Assembly: GCA_027493955.1 (NCBI GenBank)
Contig: JAOSJT010000001.1
Span: 4,574,552 to 4,638,551 of the forward strand
Direction of reading: 5' to 3'
Length of the DNA: 64,000 bases
Source of the DNA: Bacteroidia bacterium
GTDB taxonomy: Bacteria > Bacteroidota > Ignavibacteria > SZUA-365
Shown here: piece after piece, positions 27,426 to 36,125 of the stretch
How positions within the stretch are numbered: the stretch's first letter is position 1
Layout: every line of letters begins with the position of its first letter
Program-made: the position numbers and the translations under genes
The notes under the pieces: model-generated
What the model saw: only the letters and a program-made list of their open reading frames with translations
Told to the model about the DNA's origin: nothing
The model's database searches: none

Positions 27426-27881
27426 TCAGCGAGCGGAAACGGTGATCTGACTGATGGACCAGCGATCACCCGCGCGAGTGAGTGAAAGAAAAAGTTCGGC
27501 CATGCCCCGGCGCCCGCGTCTTTCGAAATTCAACGGTCCGAAGCCATAGGGATTGGCGATGGAAAAATTCCTGCTGCTGAAAGAAAAACTGATAGGCCTC
27601 CATGATTCGAAAAATGAGACAAGAATGATGTACGCTTGCTCCCGACTGTAGTAGCCGTTGGTACCGTTGAGGAGATTCAGGTATACCCTGGTGGCCAGAT
27701 GCGTACGAAGATACCCGACGTTTCCCGAAGACAATGCGTCTTTTGCCCCCATGAGAATGGCACGGGCTTCTTCCTCTCGTCCTGTACCGCGTTCATGACC
27801 GAGCGGAGGCAGCGGCGCCGCGTGAAGAGTTGCGGTTCCGGTGTGAAGAAGCAGAATCAGAAAAAAGATAAGTGTGCGCAT
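27426..27881 (-). CDS. DUF4783-like exported protein
   Basis: A 151-residue protein with a signal peptide (MRTLIFFLILLLHTGTATLHA). The mature part (EARAILMGAKDALSSGNVGYLRTHLATRVYLNL..., then a YYSREQAYIILVSFFESW segment and a closing FLSLTRAGDRWSISQITV) fits a small NTF2-like fold such as the DUF4783 family found in Bacteroidota. The role is unknown. The start at 27881 is preferred over 27917 because it opens the signal peptide. It precedes and is surely co-transcribed with the histidine kinase gene, so it may help in sensing. Confidence 0.75.
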   Translation of the reverse strand: MRTLIFFLILLLHTGTATLHAAPLPPLGHERGTGREEEARAILMGAKDALSSGNVGYLRTHLATRVYLNLLNGTNGYYSREQAYIILVSFFESWRPISFSFSSRNFSIANPYGFGPLNFERRGRRGMAELFLSLTRAGDRWSISQITVSAR

Positions 27882-27901
27882 GATGCCCAACATACAGGAA
27901 G

Positions 27902-27967
27902 GGCGCCCGGAAATCAACCGGGCGCCGAAATGCGTGTATCAGTCAGAAAGAGCCGCCGTGAGGCGGT
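27902..27967 (-). terminator. Two consecutive hairpins after the DUF4384 gene
   Basis: Reading on the minus strand, CCGCC/GGCGG (27953-27966) followed by TCTTTCT lies about 37 bases past the stop of the upstream gene, and a second perfect 9-base stem GGCGCCCGG/CCGGGCGCC (27902-27926) follows. Either could attenuate transcription between the DUF4384 gene and the DUF4783-like/kinase pair. Confidence 0.5.
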
Positions 27968-28003
27968 TGCCTGGCGTCGCTTGCTGCGGCGCTGTCATGC
28001 ACG

Positions 28004-30370
28004 CTACCGCGCGCGACTGCGTCCATCATCGGAACGGCGTGGCGATGAAGGAGCGCGACCGGGGATGGCGGCGTTTCCCTGAGACCTCTCCGACCTCCCG
28101 CTACTCCGATCAACCGACGGATTACTGGACCGAGATGCGTCGGTCGATCGGCTCCTCATCCCTGCGTTCCCATCATCCAACAATTGCTCCCTGCCCCGCA
28201 TAGTCATTGTCGGTGTTGCGGCTCCGTTCGCACGGTCCTGGACGGGAGCCGTGTAACGCATGCGGGCGGCCTCCGCCTCGCGTCGCTGGCTGGCTTCGGT
28301 CTCGCGCTGCCGCGCAGCGTCCGCTTCACGTCGCTGGCTGGCTTCGGCTTCGCGTTGCCGCGCAGCTTCCGCTTCACGTCGCTGGCTGGCTTCGGCTTCG
28401 CGCTGCCGGGCAGCGTCCGCTTCGCGTCGCTGACTGGCTTCGGCTTCGCGTTGCCGCGCAGCGTCTGCTTCGCGTCGCTGGCTGGCTTCGGCTCTGCGTT
28501 GCCGCGCAGCTTCCGCCTCGCGTCGCTGGCTGGCTTCGGCTTCGCGTTGCCGCGCAGCTTCCGCCTCGCGTCGCTGGCTGGCCTCGGCCGCGCGCTGCCG
28601 CGCAGTTTCCGCCTCGCGTCGCTGGCTGGCTTCGGCTTCGCGCTGCCGCGCAGCTTCCGCCTCGCGTCGCTGGCTGGCTTCGGCTTCGCGTTGCCGCGCA
28701 GCGTCTGCTTCACGTCGCTGGCTGGCTTCAGCTGCGCGCTGCCGCGCAGCTTCCGCCTCGCGTCGCTGGCTGGCTTCGGCTTCGCGTTGCCGCGCAGCGT
28801 CTGCTTCACGTCGCTGACTGGCCTCGGCCGCGCGCTGCCGCGCAGTTTCCGCCTCGCGTCGCTGGCTGGCTTCGGCTTCGCGTTGCCGCAGTTCCTCAGC
28901 TGCGCGTCTCTGTGCTGTCTCGGCATTCTGCGTCTGCCGTATCTGTGCGTCGCGTTCCTGCACCGGGGGGGATAAGCGACCGTCGTCACGAACCTCATTT
29001 GCAGGCCGTGTGCTCTGGACAGCGCGTTCTCGCGTTGACGTGGTGGAACGGTTGTGTTCCGCTTCGCTCTCACGGTTCTGTATCGGCGGGGTGAGGCGAT
29101 CGGGCGATGTGCGTTCGCGATCCCGACGCGTATCGGTCGTCGGTTTCACATCCGGGAACACGTCGCGGCTGGTCTCTCTGTTGCGTTCACGCGATACGCC
29201 GGATGCTGCGGAGGAGTTGACACCGCTCGACGGAGTGTCGGTGGTTCTGCCGCGATCGCGGATGTCGCTCGCTGCGTCTCTCGATCTGGTGTTCCCGCGA
29301 TCAGTGCCGATTCTATCCCGCTCACTGTCTACTCTGCTGCGTCCTCCCGAAGAGGATATTCCGCGTATGGCGGTTCCGTCGCTCCTTGACACAGTGTAGT
29401 CACGGCTGCGATACTCCATGCGCGGATCCCGCGTCCGCCTGTCCCAGGTGTCGTTCGATCGAACGCGCGTGTAACTGCGCTCCCAGGATTTGTAGGTGCT
29501 GATGCGCCCGGGCCGATACACCACTCTATGATGCGGACGGTGAATGGGCCGCAGCGGAATGTAGTTCCAGTGACCATACGCGAAGTCCACATAGCGGTAA
29601 TGCGGTCTTCTGTGTGGCGGATGCGTTCGAATGGTGAATTTCCAGAACGGCCCGCCGAACACGAAATGCGTACGCACTGGGTGATAGTTGTATGCCCACC
29701 AGTAATCATAATGTGTCGCGATGCTCACGGTGTACCGGCTGCAGGAAAGATCGTAGGGATCGAAGCGCGGCGACCGGGCGTGGCAGTCGTAGCAGGCATA
29801 GCGAGGATACCAAACGCGGCCTCCGACGAAATACGATACCGTGGCGGTAGCCGCAATGTGCTGTACGCTAATGAGACGTCCGTTTATCGCGTTGATGGCG
29901 AGGAAGGGGTCGCCCACGACAGGTGAGATTCCCGTACGCCATCTGCCCCGATGTGAGGTGTAGAGAAACGCGCCCGGATCGCGCGTCGCCACCGCGTGCA
30001 GATACTCGACACCCCGGGGACCAGCAATGCGCAAACGCATCCCGCTGTAATATTCCGGCAGTTTGTACGTCACCCCGCCGTAGACGAAACCATCATCGGG
30101 AAACTCCGGGAAGATGATGCTGACATCACCCTCGGTGCCGATGGAGTAAATCGTGATGAAACAGTCGTCGCTTGCCCGAAAATACACGGCGATGGGATCA
30201 CCGGGGTAATAGACCTCATTCTGCCCCCGGTCCGTCCACAAATCCACGGCGATGCCGTAGTCTCCCGCGCGGAGAGGACCGATGCTGCTGACGGAACCGA
30301 TAGCCGCACCCGCGAAAAGTGTTGGGAGCAATGCGAGAGCTGTTGCGAGTGTGATGATGATGCGTTTCAT
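28004..30370 (-). CDS. DUF4384 exported protein with a long Ala/Glu/Arg/Gln repeat tract
   Basis: A 788-residue secreted or periplasmic protein. A perfect AGGAGGT ribosome site before 30370 fixes the start, and a signal peptide follows (LATALALLPTLFAGA). Residues 30-150 match DUF4384 (VYYPGDPIAVYFRASDDCFITIYSI, VSIIFPEFPDDG). Next is a His/Tyr/Trp-rich part (for example HYDYWWAYNYHP, HRRPHYRYVDFAYGHW), then an Arg/Ser/Asp-rich linker, then thirteen 16-residue repeats of the type EASQRREAEAARQREA predicted as one long charged helix, and a disordered Arg/Ser tail. The repeat leaves antisense frames open, but those are artefacts. Function unknown; the charged helix could span the periplasm or bind cell-wall polymers. 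Confidence 0.82.
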   Translation of the reverse strand: MKRIIITLATALALLPTLFAGAAIGSVSSIGPLRAGDYGIAVDLWTDRGQNEVYYPGDPIAVYFRASDDCFITIYSIGTEGDVSIIFPEFPDDGFVYGGVTYKLPEYYSGMRLRIAGPRGVEYLHAVATRDPGAFLYTSHRGRWRTGISPVVGDPFLAINAINGRLISVQHIAATATVSYFVGGRVWYPRYACYDCHARSPRFDPYDLSCSRYTVSIATHYDYWWAYNYHPVRTHFVFGGPFWKFTIRTHPPHRRPHYRYVDFAYGHWNYIPLRPIHRPHHRVVYRPGRISTYKSWERSYTRVRSNDTWDRRTRDPRMEYRSRDYTVSRSDGTAIRGISSSGGRSRVDSERDRIGTDRGNTRSRDAASDIRDRGRTTDTPSSGVNSSAASGVSRERNRETSRDVFPDVKPTTDTRRDRERTSPDRLTPPIQNRESEAEHNRSTTSTRERAVQSTRPANEVRDDGRLSPPVQERDAQIRQTQNAETAQRRAAEELRQREAEASQRREAETARQRAAEASQRREADAARQREAEASQRREAEAARQRAAEASQRREADAARQREAEASQRREAEAARQREAEASQRREAETARQRAAEASQRREAEAARQREAEASQRREAEAARQRRAEASQRREADAARQREAEASQRREADAARQREAEASQRREAEAARQREAEASQRREADAARQRETEASQRREAEAARMRYTAPVQDRANGAATPTMTMRGREQLLDDGNAGMRSRSTDASRSSNPSVDRSSGRSERSQGNAAIPGRAPSSPRRSDDGRSRAR
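28256..28890 (-). repeat. Tandem 48-bp repeat array (13 units) within the DUF4384 gene
   Basis: Thirteen imperfect copies of a 48-base unit, each coding for 16 residues (EASQRRE-A-[DE]-[AT]-ARQR-[AER]-A). Variation between copies is mostly at three amino-acid positions, and runs of neighbouring units are nearly identical in DNA, which suggests copy-number change by slippage or recombination. Confidence 0.93.
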
Positions 30371-30419
30371 GATGCACCTCCTGGAGTGCTGGTACTCAGT
30401 GCTTCGAGAGTCTGATTTC

Positions 30420-31247
30420 TTATCGTGTTGAGCCGCTGTGCCGCGAACCCGCGCGAACACGTTTCTTCATGGACGAGTCGCGTGCGACGATCAGTTCGGG
30501 ATTGCCGCGGTCGATCTGGTACGCCCAATCAAACACGACGGCATTCGGGGTGACGTCGATGATTCGTAGTTTGGCGAAGTGATTGTCAAAGGTTTTGATT
30601 ACATAGGTATGCCCGCGAACCGCCAGCGCATCGCCTGTGGGATTCCATCCTTCGATCGGTGCCCGCGAGATCTCATCGAGATTTTTCGTGAAACCCATGT
30701 CCTGAATATCGCTGTCGTCCCAGACCACAAGCCAGGGGACTCCACTATCCGAAATCTCGAAAAAGAAATCCGTCTCGTCTGTGTCATAATGCACGCTGCG
30801 GAAACGTGAAAAATCATAGCCGGCTCTGTCGGGCGCAATGAATCGGTCGAGCAACTGCACGTCCCGTCCCTCGGGTCTCGGTGTATCGTACACGACATCC
30901 TTGCTGAGTTCGCTCTCGTTTCCCGTGAAATCATACGCGGACACAGCATAGTAGTAGGTCCTGCCGTTCACTGCACCGTAATCGATGAACCGGGAACTTC
31001 TGCTGTTCCCGATATACGAGTAGCGGCCATCATAGCGATCACTCACGTAGATGTTGTACCCGTCGAGGTCGCGTTCCTGATTCTCAATCCACACCAGTTC
31101 AACGGCATTGTCGAGCGAGATGGAAATTATGCCGACTGGAGGAAGAGGTGCGACAACATCGTCGTACAGAACACGGTCGTGGTTGTCGTCGCAGGCAATG
31201 GTGAGGAGCGCGGCCGCGAAGAAGAGGAGAAAGTAACGGTGTGTCAT
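30420..31247 (-). CDS. Lipoprotein with fibronectin type III-like domain
   Basis: A 275-residue exported lipoprotein: signal MTHRYFLLFFAAALLTIAC with the acylated cysteine at residue 19. Residues 35-120 resemble a fibronectin type III domain (VELVWIENQERDLDGYNIYVSD, then YYYAVSAYDFTGNES), followed by a domain of unknown family. The start at 31247 is chosen because it directly begins the signal peptide. The stop lies 49 bases before the DUF4384 gene, so the two are probably co-transcribed. Likely an outer-membrane or surface lipoprotein; its ligand is unknown. Confidence 0.78.
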   Translation of the reverse strand: MTHRYFLLFFAAALLTIACDDNHDRVLYDDVVAPLPPVGIISISLDNAVELVWIENQERDLDGYNIYVSDRYDGRYSYIGNSRSSRFIDYGAVNGRTYYYAVSAYDFTGNESELSKDVVYDTPRPEGRDVQLLDRFIAPDRAGYDFSRFRSVHYDTDETDFFFEISDSGVPWLVVWDDSDIQDMGFTKNLDEISRAPIEGWNPTGDALAVRGHTYVIKTFDNHFAKLRIIDVTPNAVVFDWAYQIDRGNPELIVARDSSMKKRVRAGSRHSGSTR

Positions 31248-31661
31248 GGCAGTATCCTTGCTGTTTCTCCAGGTGTACATCAAACCCTGTGCCAAATTTG
31301 CGGTTGGTCAAAAACGGGGCCATGGAGGGCCTTTTCCCTGAATTGTTGTCACTTTTCAGCAACAGGTGTTGTCTTGATTGGACGTCCCCGTTTGATGATT
31401 CTGCGGATGAAGCGGGCAGAGCTGCGGCAGGCTGATCTGAACGAATCAGTAGTGAAACGGTCAGTGGTGATTGCCCGACCGCCGCATTTCACGACGGCCC
31501 GGGTGTTGTTCTGATCACTGTGTGATGAATGAATGCGTGTGATATGAACAGGCGGTTCCCAGTCAAGAGGCAAGCATCGCAAGGGGCCGGGCGCGATGGA
31601 CGATTCTCTATAACGAAAAAGCCCGCCGGAAGGCGGGCTTTCGCAGAGATTCGCAAGCGGC
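31248..31661 (-). promoter_or_regulatory. Intergenic region upstream of the FN3 lipoprotein gene
   Basis: A 414-base stretch without a convincing gene. It holds the terminator of the upstream minus-strand TPR gene (31616-31641) and must hold the promoter of the lipoprotein/DUF4384/kinase transcript. An imperfect inverted repeat around 31355-31372 (CAGCAACAGGTGTTGTCTTG) is visible; no clear promoter motif. Confidence 0.35.
31616..31641 (-). terminator. Rho-independent terminator of the TPR gene
   Basis: On the minus strand, AAAGCCCGCC, loop TTCC, GGCGGGCTTT, then TT: a 10-base stem with a U-run, 20 bases past the stop of the gene at 31662. Confidence 0.93.
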
Positions 31662-32360
31662 TTACTCGCCGATGAGCTCGAACTGGGCGAGCAGCTTGTC
31701 CGCTTCTTGATGATAACGGGTGGATTTCGCTTCCTTAACGAGTTCCAGCATCTTTTTCGCCATCTCCTTATCGCCGGACAGACCGTAGGCACGACCCGCG
31801 GAAAGCTGATGCCCGCTGCGGAGCAGGTCATTCTCAACCGCATTGGCGGCCTTTTCGAATAGCGGGGCTGCATCTTTGTAATTCTTCTTCGCTTCGTAGA
31901 CTGCGGCCTTGCCGGCAAGCGCGGCGGCATTCAGGATATCAGAATCCGGTGAGGCGTCGTCGAACGTTTCGTATGCCTTGTCCAACTCGTCGGTGTACAG
32001 GTAGGCGTTGGCGAGATAAATTGTTGCGGCCTGACCGGTCGGGGTGCCGCCGTATTTCTCGACGATGGTTTTGAGCCCGGGGATATTCTGGTTGGGATCG
32101 CCGGTGATTGCCAGCTTATACTGCTGTTGTCCGTACAGTGGCATGACTTGGCGGAGCATGCGGTTGGCTTCCACATCATCTGCAGCTTTGCCGCTGGAGT
32201 AGAAATACCAGACGACGATGATAGCGACGAGACCGATGACAACGCCTCCGACGATTTTGCCGTTTTGCTTCAGCCACTCCTGCGCATCATAAAAAAAATT
32301 CGCGGAGGCGGATTTTGGCACCGCCTCGCGGACGGAAATCTTTTTTTTCGCGGTTAACAC
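31662..32360 (-). CDS. Membrane-anchored tetratricopeptide protein (YfgM-like)
   Basis: A 232-residue single-pass protein: a short cytoplasmic N-terminus, a membrane helix at about residues 36-55 (IVGGVVIGLVAIIVVWYFY), then a periplasmic helical domain of TPR-like repeats (TGQAATIYLANAYLYTDELDKAYETF, AALAGKAAVYEAKKNYKDAAPLFEKA). This topology matches YfgM/UPF0070-type proteins that work with periplasmic chaperones and the Sec translocon; a specific role here is inferred. It is a single-gene unit with its own strong terminator, next to tRNA-Arg. Confidence 0.82.
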   Translation of the reverse strand: MLTAKKKISVREAVPKSASANFFYDAQEWLKQNGKIVGGVVIGLVAIIVVWYFYSSGKAADDVEANRMLRQVMPLYGQQQYKLAITGDPNQNIPGLKTIVEKYGGTPTGQAATIYLANAYLYTDELDKAYETFDDASPDSDILNAAALAGKAAVYEAKKNYKDAAPLFEKAANAVENDLLRSGHQLSAGRAYGLSGDKEMAKKMLELVKEAKSTRYHQEADKLLAQFELIGE

Positions 32361-32397
32361 AGATATCTCCGGTTTTCGATGTTATGAGTCTTCTTCG

Positions 32398-32471
<74 letters not shown>

Positions 32472-32624
32472 ACAATGCACCCATAAAGATGCAAACGATA
32501 ATATAGTACCTCTCCCGGTCAGGACCAAACCCCAAAAAGCCAGGTACGGGCTCAACCCGAATATCGATGCAAACCGTCTTCGCATCTCCTGTCTCTGTAC
32601 GAAGGGGACTGCATGCGATGTGCG

Positions 32625-33269
32625 TCAGAAGTGATCGAGGTAGTCCAGAATGAACGGATTATGTGCACGTTCGAAACCGATGGTGGTGTGGGGACCGTGC
32701 CCGGGATACACCACTGTTTCGTCCGGTAAGGTGAGCAGACGCTCCGTGATCGAGCGCATCAGTGCTTCGTAGTCACCACCCGGCAGATCTGTCCGTCCAA
32801 TACTGCTGTGAAACAAAACGTCTCCCGAGAAGAGAACGCCCTCGGTTTGCTCATACAGCGCGACATGCCCGGGTGTGTGCCCGGGTACATGGAGAACGCG
32901 CAGGTTGAGAGACCCGCATGGGACATTCTCCTCATCAGAAAGAAATCGGGTCGCACGCAGCCCGTCAACAACGACATCAAGTGAAGCAAACATCGCCATG
33001 GGGCGCTCGAGCAGCGCGGCATCGTGACTGTGTATGAGCACCGGGACGCCGAGAGTTTCCGAGAGCGCCCGAACTTCCCCGACGTGGTCGAAATGACCAT
33101 GGGTAAGCAGGATCATTTGAACCGACAGCGCATACTCGCGGATCAAGCCGAGCATGCGCTCCCTGGAATCCAATGGCACATCCACGATAAACGCGTTGCC
33201 TGCGCTGTCGCTTGCTATGTAGCCCATCGTCTGAAACGGGCCCGCTTCCAATGCTCGTATGTTCATCAT
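32625..33269 (-). CDS. MBL-fold metallohydrolase (glyoxalase II-like)
   Basis: A 214-residue metallo-beta-lactamase-fold hydrolase. The metal ligands are present: THGHFDHVGE (HxHxDH) at about residues 57-66, VPGHTPGHV, FSGDVLF and YPGHGPHT near the end. This compact form is typical of glyoxalase II-like thioesterases that hydrolyse S-acyl glutathione or similar thioesters; the substrate is not defined. The start at 33269 (MMNIRALEAGPFQTMGYI) is where the family's usual N-terminal strands begin; the frame is open for another 81 codons upstream, but these are arginine- and proline-rich and unlike the family. Confidence 0.88.
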   Translation of the reverse strand: MMNIRALEAGPFQTMGYIASDSAGNAFIVDVPLDSRERMLGLIREYALSVQMILLTHGHFDHVGEVRALSETLGVPVLIHSHDAALLERPMAMFASLDVVVDGLRATRFLSDEENVPCGSLNLRVLHVPGHTPGHVALYEQTEGVLFSGDVLFHSSIGRTDLPGGDYEALMRSITERLLTLPDETVVYPGHGPHTTIGFERAHNPFILDYLDHF

Positions 33270-33622
33270 GACGGAACCAATACTGTTGTAGACAAGAATA
33301 GGTCCGGTGAAGGGAAAATGCAATTTCCACTCCGCATACAATTGCCTGGACATTCGATCCCGCTCCGTACGGAGAGGGATCACCACGCGGAGCGCAGGCG
33401 GGGGGCGACGGATAATCCCGGGAAGGCAAACGGACTCCCGAAGTCCAGTCATGCTGATCCGGGTGCGGCCGCAGACACGGCGAACAGGTTCATCGGAAGC
33501 AACTGGTGGCACCGGGGAGCATGGCGACCAGTCTGGAGATTCACACCCTTACGGTCGCTTGATGACTACCGCGGGTGTGCGTATTATCATTTCGCAAGTT
33601 GCGCTATTTGACAGGTACGATT
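33270..33622. promoter_or_regulatory. Divergent intergenic region (MBL hydrolase / cupin)
   Basis: 353 bases between divergently oriented genes; it should hold both promoters. Open frames here are extensions of the MBL frame or its shadows and lack support. The AT-richer end at 33580-33615 is the likely cupin promoter. Confidence 0.3.
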
Positions 33623-33982
33623 ATGCACGTTGTGAATCTCCTTGAAAAACTCGCTCTCTTCTCCGATCACTGGAATCCGCGTATAGTAGGAGAGCTCAAT
33701 GGTCAGCAAGTCAAACTCGCCAAGTTCCGGGGCGAGTTTGTCTGGCATCGTCATGAGGCGGAAGATGAACTGTTTCTGGTGATCCGCGGCAGCTTCATTA
33801 TGGAATTCAGAGACAGCAGCACTGTCGTGCGCGAGGGAGAATTCCTGATCGTACCCCGGGGAGTGGAACATCGTCCCGTGGCAGAGAACGAGGTGGCGGT
33901 GCTTCTGTTCGAGCCCGTCGGCACGGTGAATACCGGTGATGCCGACGATGACCGCAAACGAAACACATTGGAGGCGATCTGA
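33623..33982 (+). CDS. Cupin domain protein
   Basis: A 119-residue single-domain cupin. Motif 1 is visible in FVWHRHEAEDELFLVIRG (ligands H, H and E) and motif 2 in VPRGVEHRPVA (H), so a metal is probably bound by three His and one Glu. The N-terminus MHVVNLLEKLALFSDHWNPRIVGELNGQQVKLAKF is the usual lead-in for this small cupin_2 group, often annotated as mannose-6-phosphate isomerase-like or sugar epimerase-like without proof. The start at 33623 is chosen because earlier codons lie in the promoter area. A gene for an exported DJ-1/PfpI protein follows 85 bases later. Confidence 0.85.
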   Translation: MHVVNLLEKLALFSDHWNPRIVGELNGQQVKLAKFRGEFVWHRHEAEDELFLVIRGSFIMEFRDSSTVVREGEFLIVPRGVEHRPVAENEVAVLLFEPVGTVNTGDADDDRKRNTLEAI

Positions 33983-34067
33983 ATACCAGGCAGGAAGCGA
34001 CGGTGTGGAAATCTTTACCGTCTCGCCCTCTCCTCACCGACATACAGTTCCTGGAGATTTTTCCACT

Positions 34068-34748
34068 ATGATGAAAAAAATGCAATTGACCGTACTCCTG
34101 CTCCTCGCCGCAGTGCTGCCGGGTGTGGCGCAGAACACGGCGCAGCAAAACACGAAGGATGGAGAAATGAGAACGGTGGCCGTGCTGATTTTTGAAGGCG
34201 TTGAGCTTCTCGATGTCGCCGGACCTGCAGAAGTCTTCATTATCGCCAAGGAGGGAAAGGCCTTCCGTGTCATAACTGTGGCAGCCTCGACGGCACCGAT
34301 CAAGACCATGGGTGGGGTGACGATCACACCCGATTACGACTATCAGAGCTGTCCAGAGGCAGACATCCTCGTACTGCCCGGCGGGGACATGCGCAATGTC
34401 GGCGACGACGGGATTGCATGGATCAGATCAGCATCGCACGACGCCGAGATTTTGCTCTCCGTCTGCATGGGGGCCTTTCTGCTCGCGCGGGCGGACTTGC
34501 TGGATGGGGTGAGGGCGACCACGCACAGCTGGGGACTGGAACGGCTGAAAACCGCGGCTCCCGGTTGCACGGTGGTCGAGGGAGTCCGCTTCGTGGATAA
34601 CGGAAAGATCATCACCACAGCGGGAGTTACTGCCGGCATTGACGGCGCACTGCACATCGTTGCACGGCTCCTGGGTGCTGAGGCCGCGCGTTGGGCTGCG
34701 GATGAGTGGATGGAGTATGACAGACCGAATGTTCAGAAGTCAGAGTGA
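34068..34748 (+). CDS. Exported DJ-1/PfpI family protein
   Basis: A 226-residue class I glutamine-amidotransferase-like protein. The core starts TVAVLIFEGVELLDVAGPAEVF, with the family's conserved acidic/Gly pattern; the nucleophile-elbow cysteine is C133 in LLSVCMGAFLLA, and the later TTHSWGLERL provides the usual His. The domain resembles the ligand-binding half of GlxA-type AraC regulators and isonitrile-hydratase-like enzymes. Unusually it has a signal peptide (MMKKMQLTVLLLLAAVLPGVAQ), so it should act in the periplasm or outside. GGAG lies about 13 bases before the ATG at 34068. Substrate unknown. Confidence 0.86.
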   Translation: MMKKMQLTVLLLLAAVLPGVAQNTAQQNTKDGEMRTVAVLIFEGVELLDVAGPAEVFIIAKEGKAFRVITVAASTAPIKTMGGVTITPDYDYQSCPEADILVLPGGDMRNVGDDGIAWIRSASHDAEILLSVCMGAFLLARADLLDGVRATTHSWGLERLKTAAPGCTVVEGVRFVDNGKIITTAGVTAGIDGALHIVARLLGAEAARWAADEWMEYDRPNVQKSE

Positions 34749-35211
34749 TTCACACTTCGTGACGGTTGCGCTGATCGCTGTCCGGACCTTTCTGGAACAC
34801 AGTTCGCCTGTCACTCACCGAATGAGGATCTTTCCGTCTTCGGGTCAGGTTCAGTGCAAAATTCAGTCGGTGTTCAGCGTGTCGCCGGATCGCGCTCCGT
34901 CAGTTCCGATCTGAATCGCAGCGTGAAGAAAACTGGAAGTAGGAATGAAATTTTCCGTCGAGGTGGGAGCAGGAAAGGACGGAGGCTCAGGAATGCATGA
35001 AAAATCCACCCCGAACCGCTAAGTTGTTCTCGGGGGTCGGGACAACAGGCGGGTGAACAGTTGTCAGCGCCGGGGTTCTTCCGACACTTTCCCGGACTAC
35101 CTCAATTCTGGAAGAAGCGTCCGAAATCTATCCCCCATACGAGAAATACCCGAACCCGGCATTGTGCGGCTTTTCATCATCATGTACTGCGACGTAGTTA
35201 ATGAGGTCTGA
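34749..35211 (+). promoter_or_regulatory. Intergenic region before the FkbM gene
   Basis: 463 bases with no convincing gene. A weak stem CCCCGA (35009-35014)/TCGGGG (35030-35035) is visible, and GAGG precedes the ATG at 35212. Otherwise nothing is recognised. Confidence 0.3.
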
Positions 35212-36078
35212 ATGAAACACACGGTCAAGCGCTTCATCGAGATGATACTCGGTCGACGGCTCATGTGGCTTATCGGGAAATCGATGTACCTGCACGCGCG
35301 CAGGGATGTTATCAACGAAGCGTCGGTCAACGGGGAGGAGGAACTTCAGCGTCAGTTGCTCCACGAGTTTTCACGAAATGGCGAACGACTCGTCGCCTTC
35401 GATGTCGGGGCGAATGTCGGCGATTGGACCATGTTTCTGCTTGATCATGCAACAGCGGAGCTGCGACAGCGCATGGACGTACACAGCTTCGAACCGGTGC
35501 CGCCAACCTTCGAAGTGCTTTCAAGGCGAGTAGGCGGACATGATCACTGCCAATGTGCGCATCTGGTTCCGCAGGCGATCTCGGACACACCCGGGCAGAT
35601 TGAAATGTTCATTTCCGAAGGGGCTGCGGGGACGAACTCGATTCATCGAGATGCGTTCATGAGTGACCAGCAGCGCATCCAGATTACGGCGACGACTCTT
35701 GAACGCTACGTCTCGGAAGCTGGTCTTTCTGTTGTACATTTTATCAAATGCGATACGGAAGGTCACGATTTGACTGTAATCCGCGGTGCCGCCGGGCTGT
35801 TTGCCCGCGAGTGCATCATGGCGCTTCAATTTGAGTACAACATCAGGTGGGTGTATTCGAGAACGTACCTGAAAGACGTGTTCGATCTGCTGGAGCCCAC
35901 GCTATACCAGATCGGGAAGGTAACCCCGAAGCATATCGAGCTTTACCCACGCTGGCATCCGGAGCTCGAGCGTTACTGGGAAGGGAATTTCATCATCATC
36001 CATCCCCGCGCTCTGCATTGTTTCCGGTCGGTTCGAGGTGATTTTGACGGGCAATTCATTTATCGGGAGGGTTTTTGA
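35212..36078 (+). CDS. FkbM family methyltransferase
   Basis: A 288-residue SAM-dependent methyltransferase. The SAM-binding motif FDVGANVGDWT lies at about residues 63-73, with further family signs FEPVPPTFEVL, the KCDTEGHDL motif near 180 (the DxEGxD/E hallmark of FkbM) and QFEYNIRW afterwards. FkbM enzymes O-methylate sugars or lipids, often in surface polysaccharide synthesis; the acceptor is not known here. No glycan gene is adjacent except the flippase 13 kb away. A bidirectional terminator lies 47 bases downstream. Confidence 0.9.
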   Translation: MKHTVKRFIEMILGRRLMWLIGKSMYLHARRDVINEASVNGEEELQRQLLHEFSRNGERLVAFDVGANVGDWTMFLLDHATAELRQRMDVHSFEPVPPTFEVLSRRVGGHDHCQCAHLVPQAISDTPGQIEMFISEGAAGTNSIHRDAFMSDQQRIQITATTLERYVSEAGLSVVHFIKCDTEGHDLTVIRGAAGLFARECIMALQFEYNIRWVYSRTYLKDVFDLLEPTLYQIGKVTPKHIELYPRWHPELERYWEGNFIIIHPRALHCFRSVRGDFDGQFIYREGF

Positions 36079-36125
36079 GGGAGGCAACATCTGAAATGAG
36101 GCAGCAGAGACGAGGCGCAAAAAAA

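Noticed and set aside
28256-28890. CRISPR-like regular repeats
   Set aside because: The 48-bp units are contiguous with no unique spacers and code for a repeated peptide; no cas genes are in the window.
28184-29094. Two long plus-strand open frames (263 and 295 codons) opposite the DUF4384 gene
   Set aside because: They exist only because the 48-bp repeat has no stops in these frames; composition is Leu/Arg/Ala or Leu/Phe/Ser monotony, and there is no ribosome site. The minus-strand frame has a perfect AGGAGGT site and a signal peptide.
34167-34748. Cytoplasmic start for the DJ-1/PfpI gene at the internal ATG
   Set aside because: The upstream ATG at 34068 gives a proper signal peptide and has a GGAG site; the internal start remains possible and is noted in the findings.
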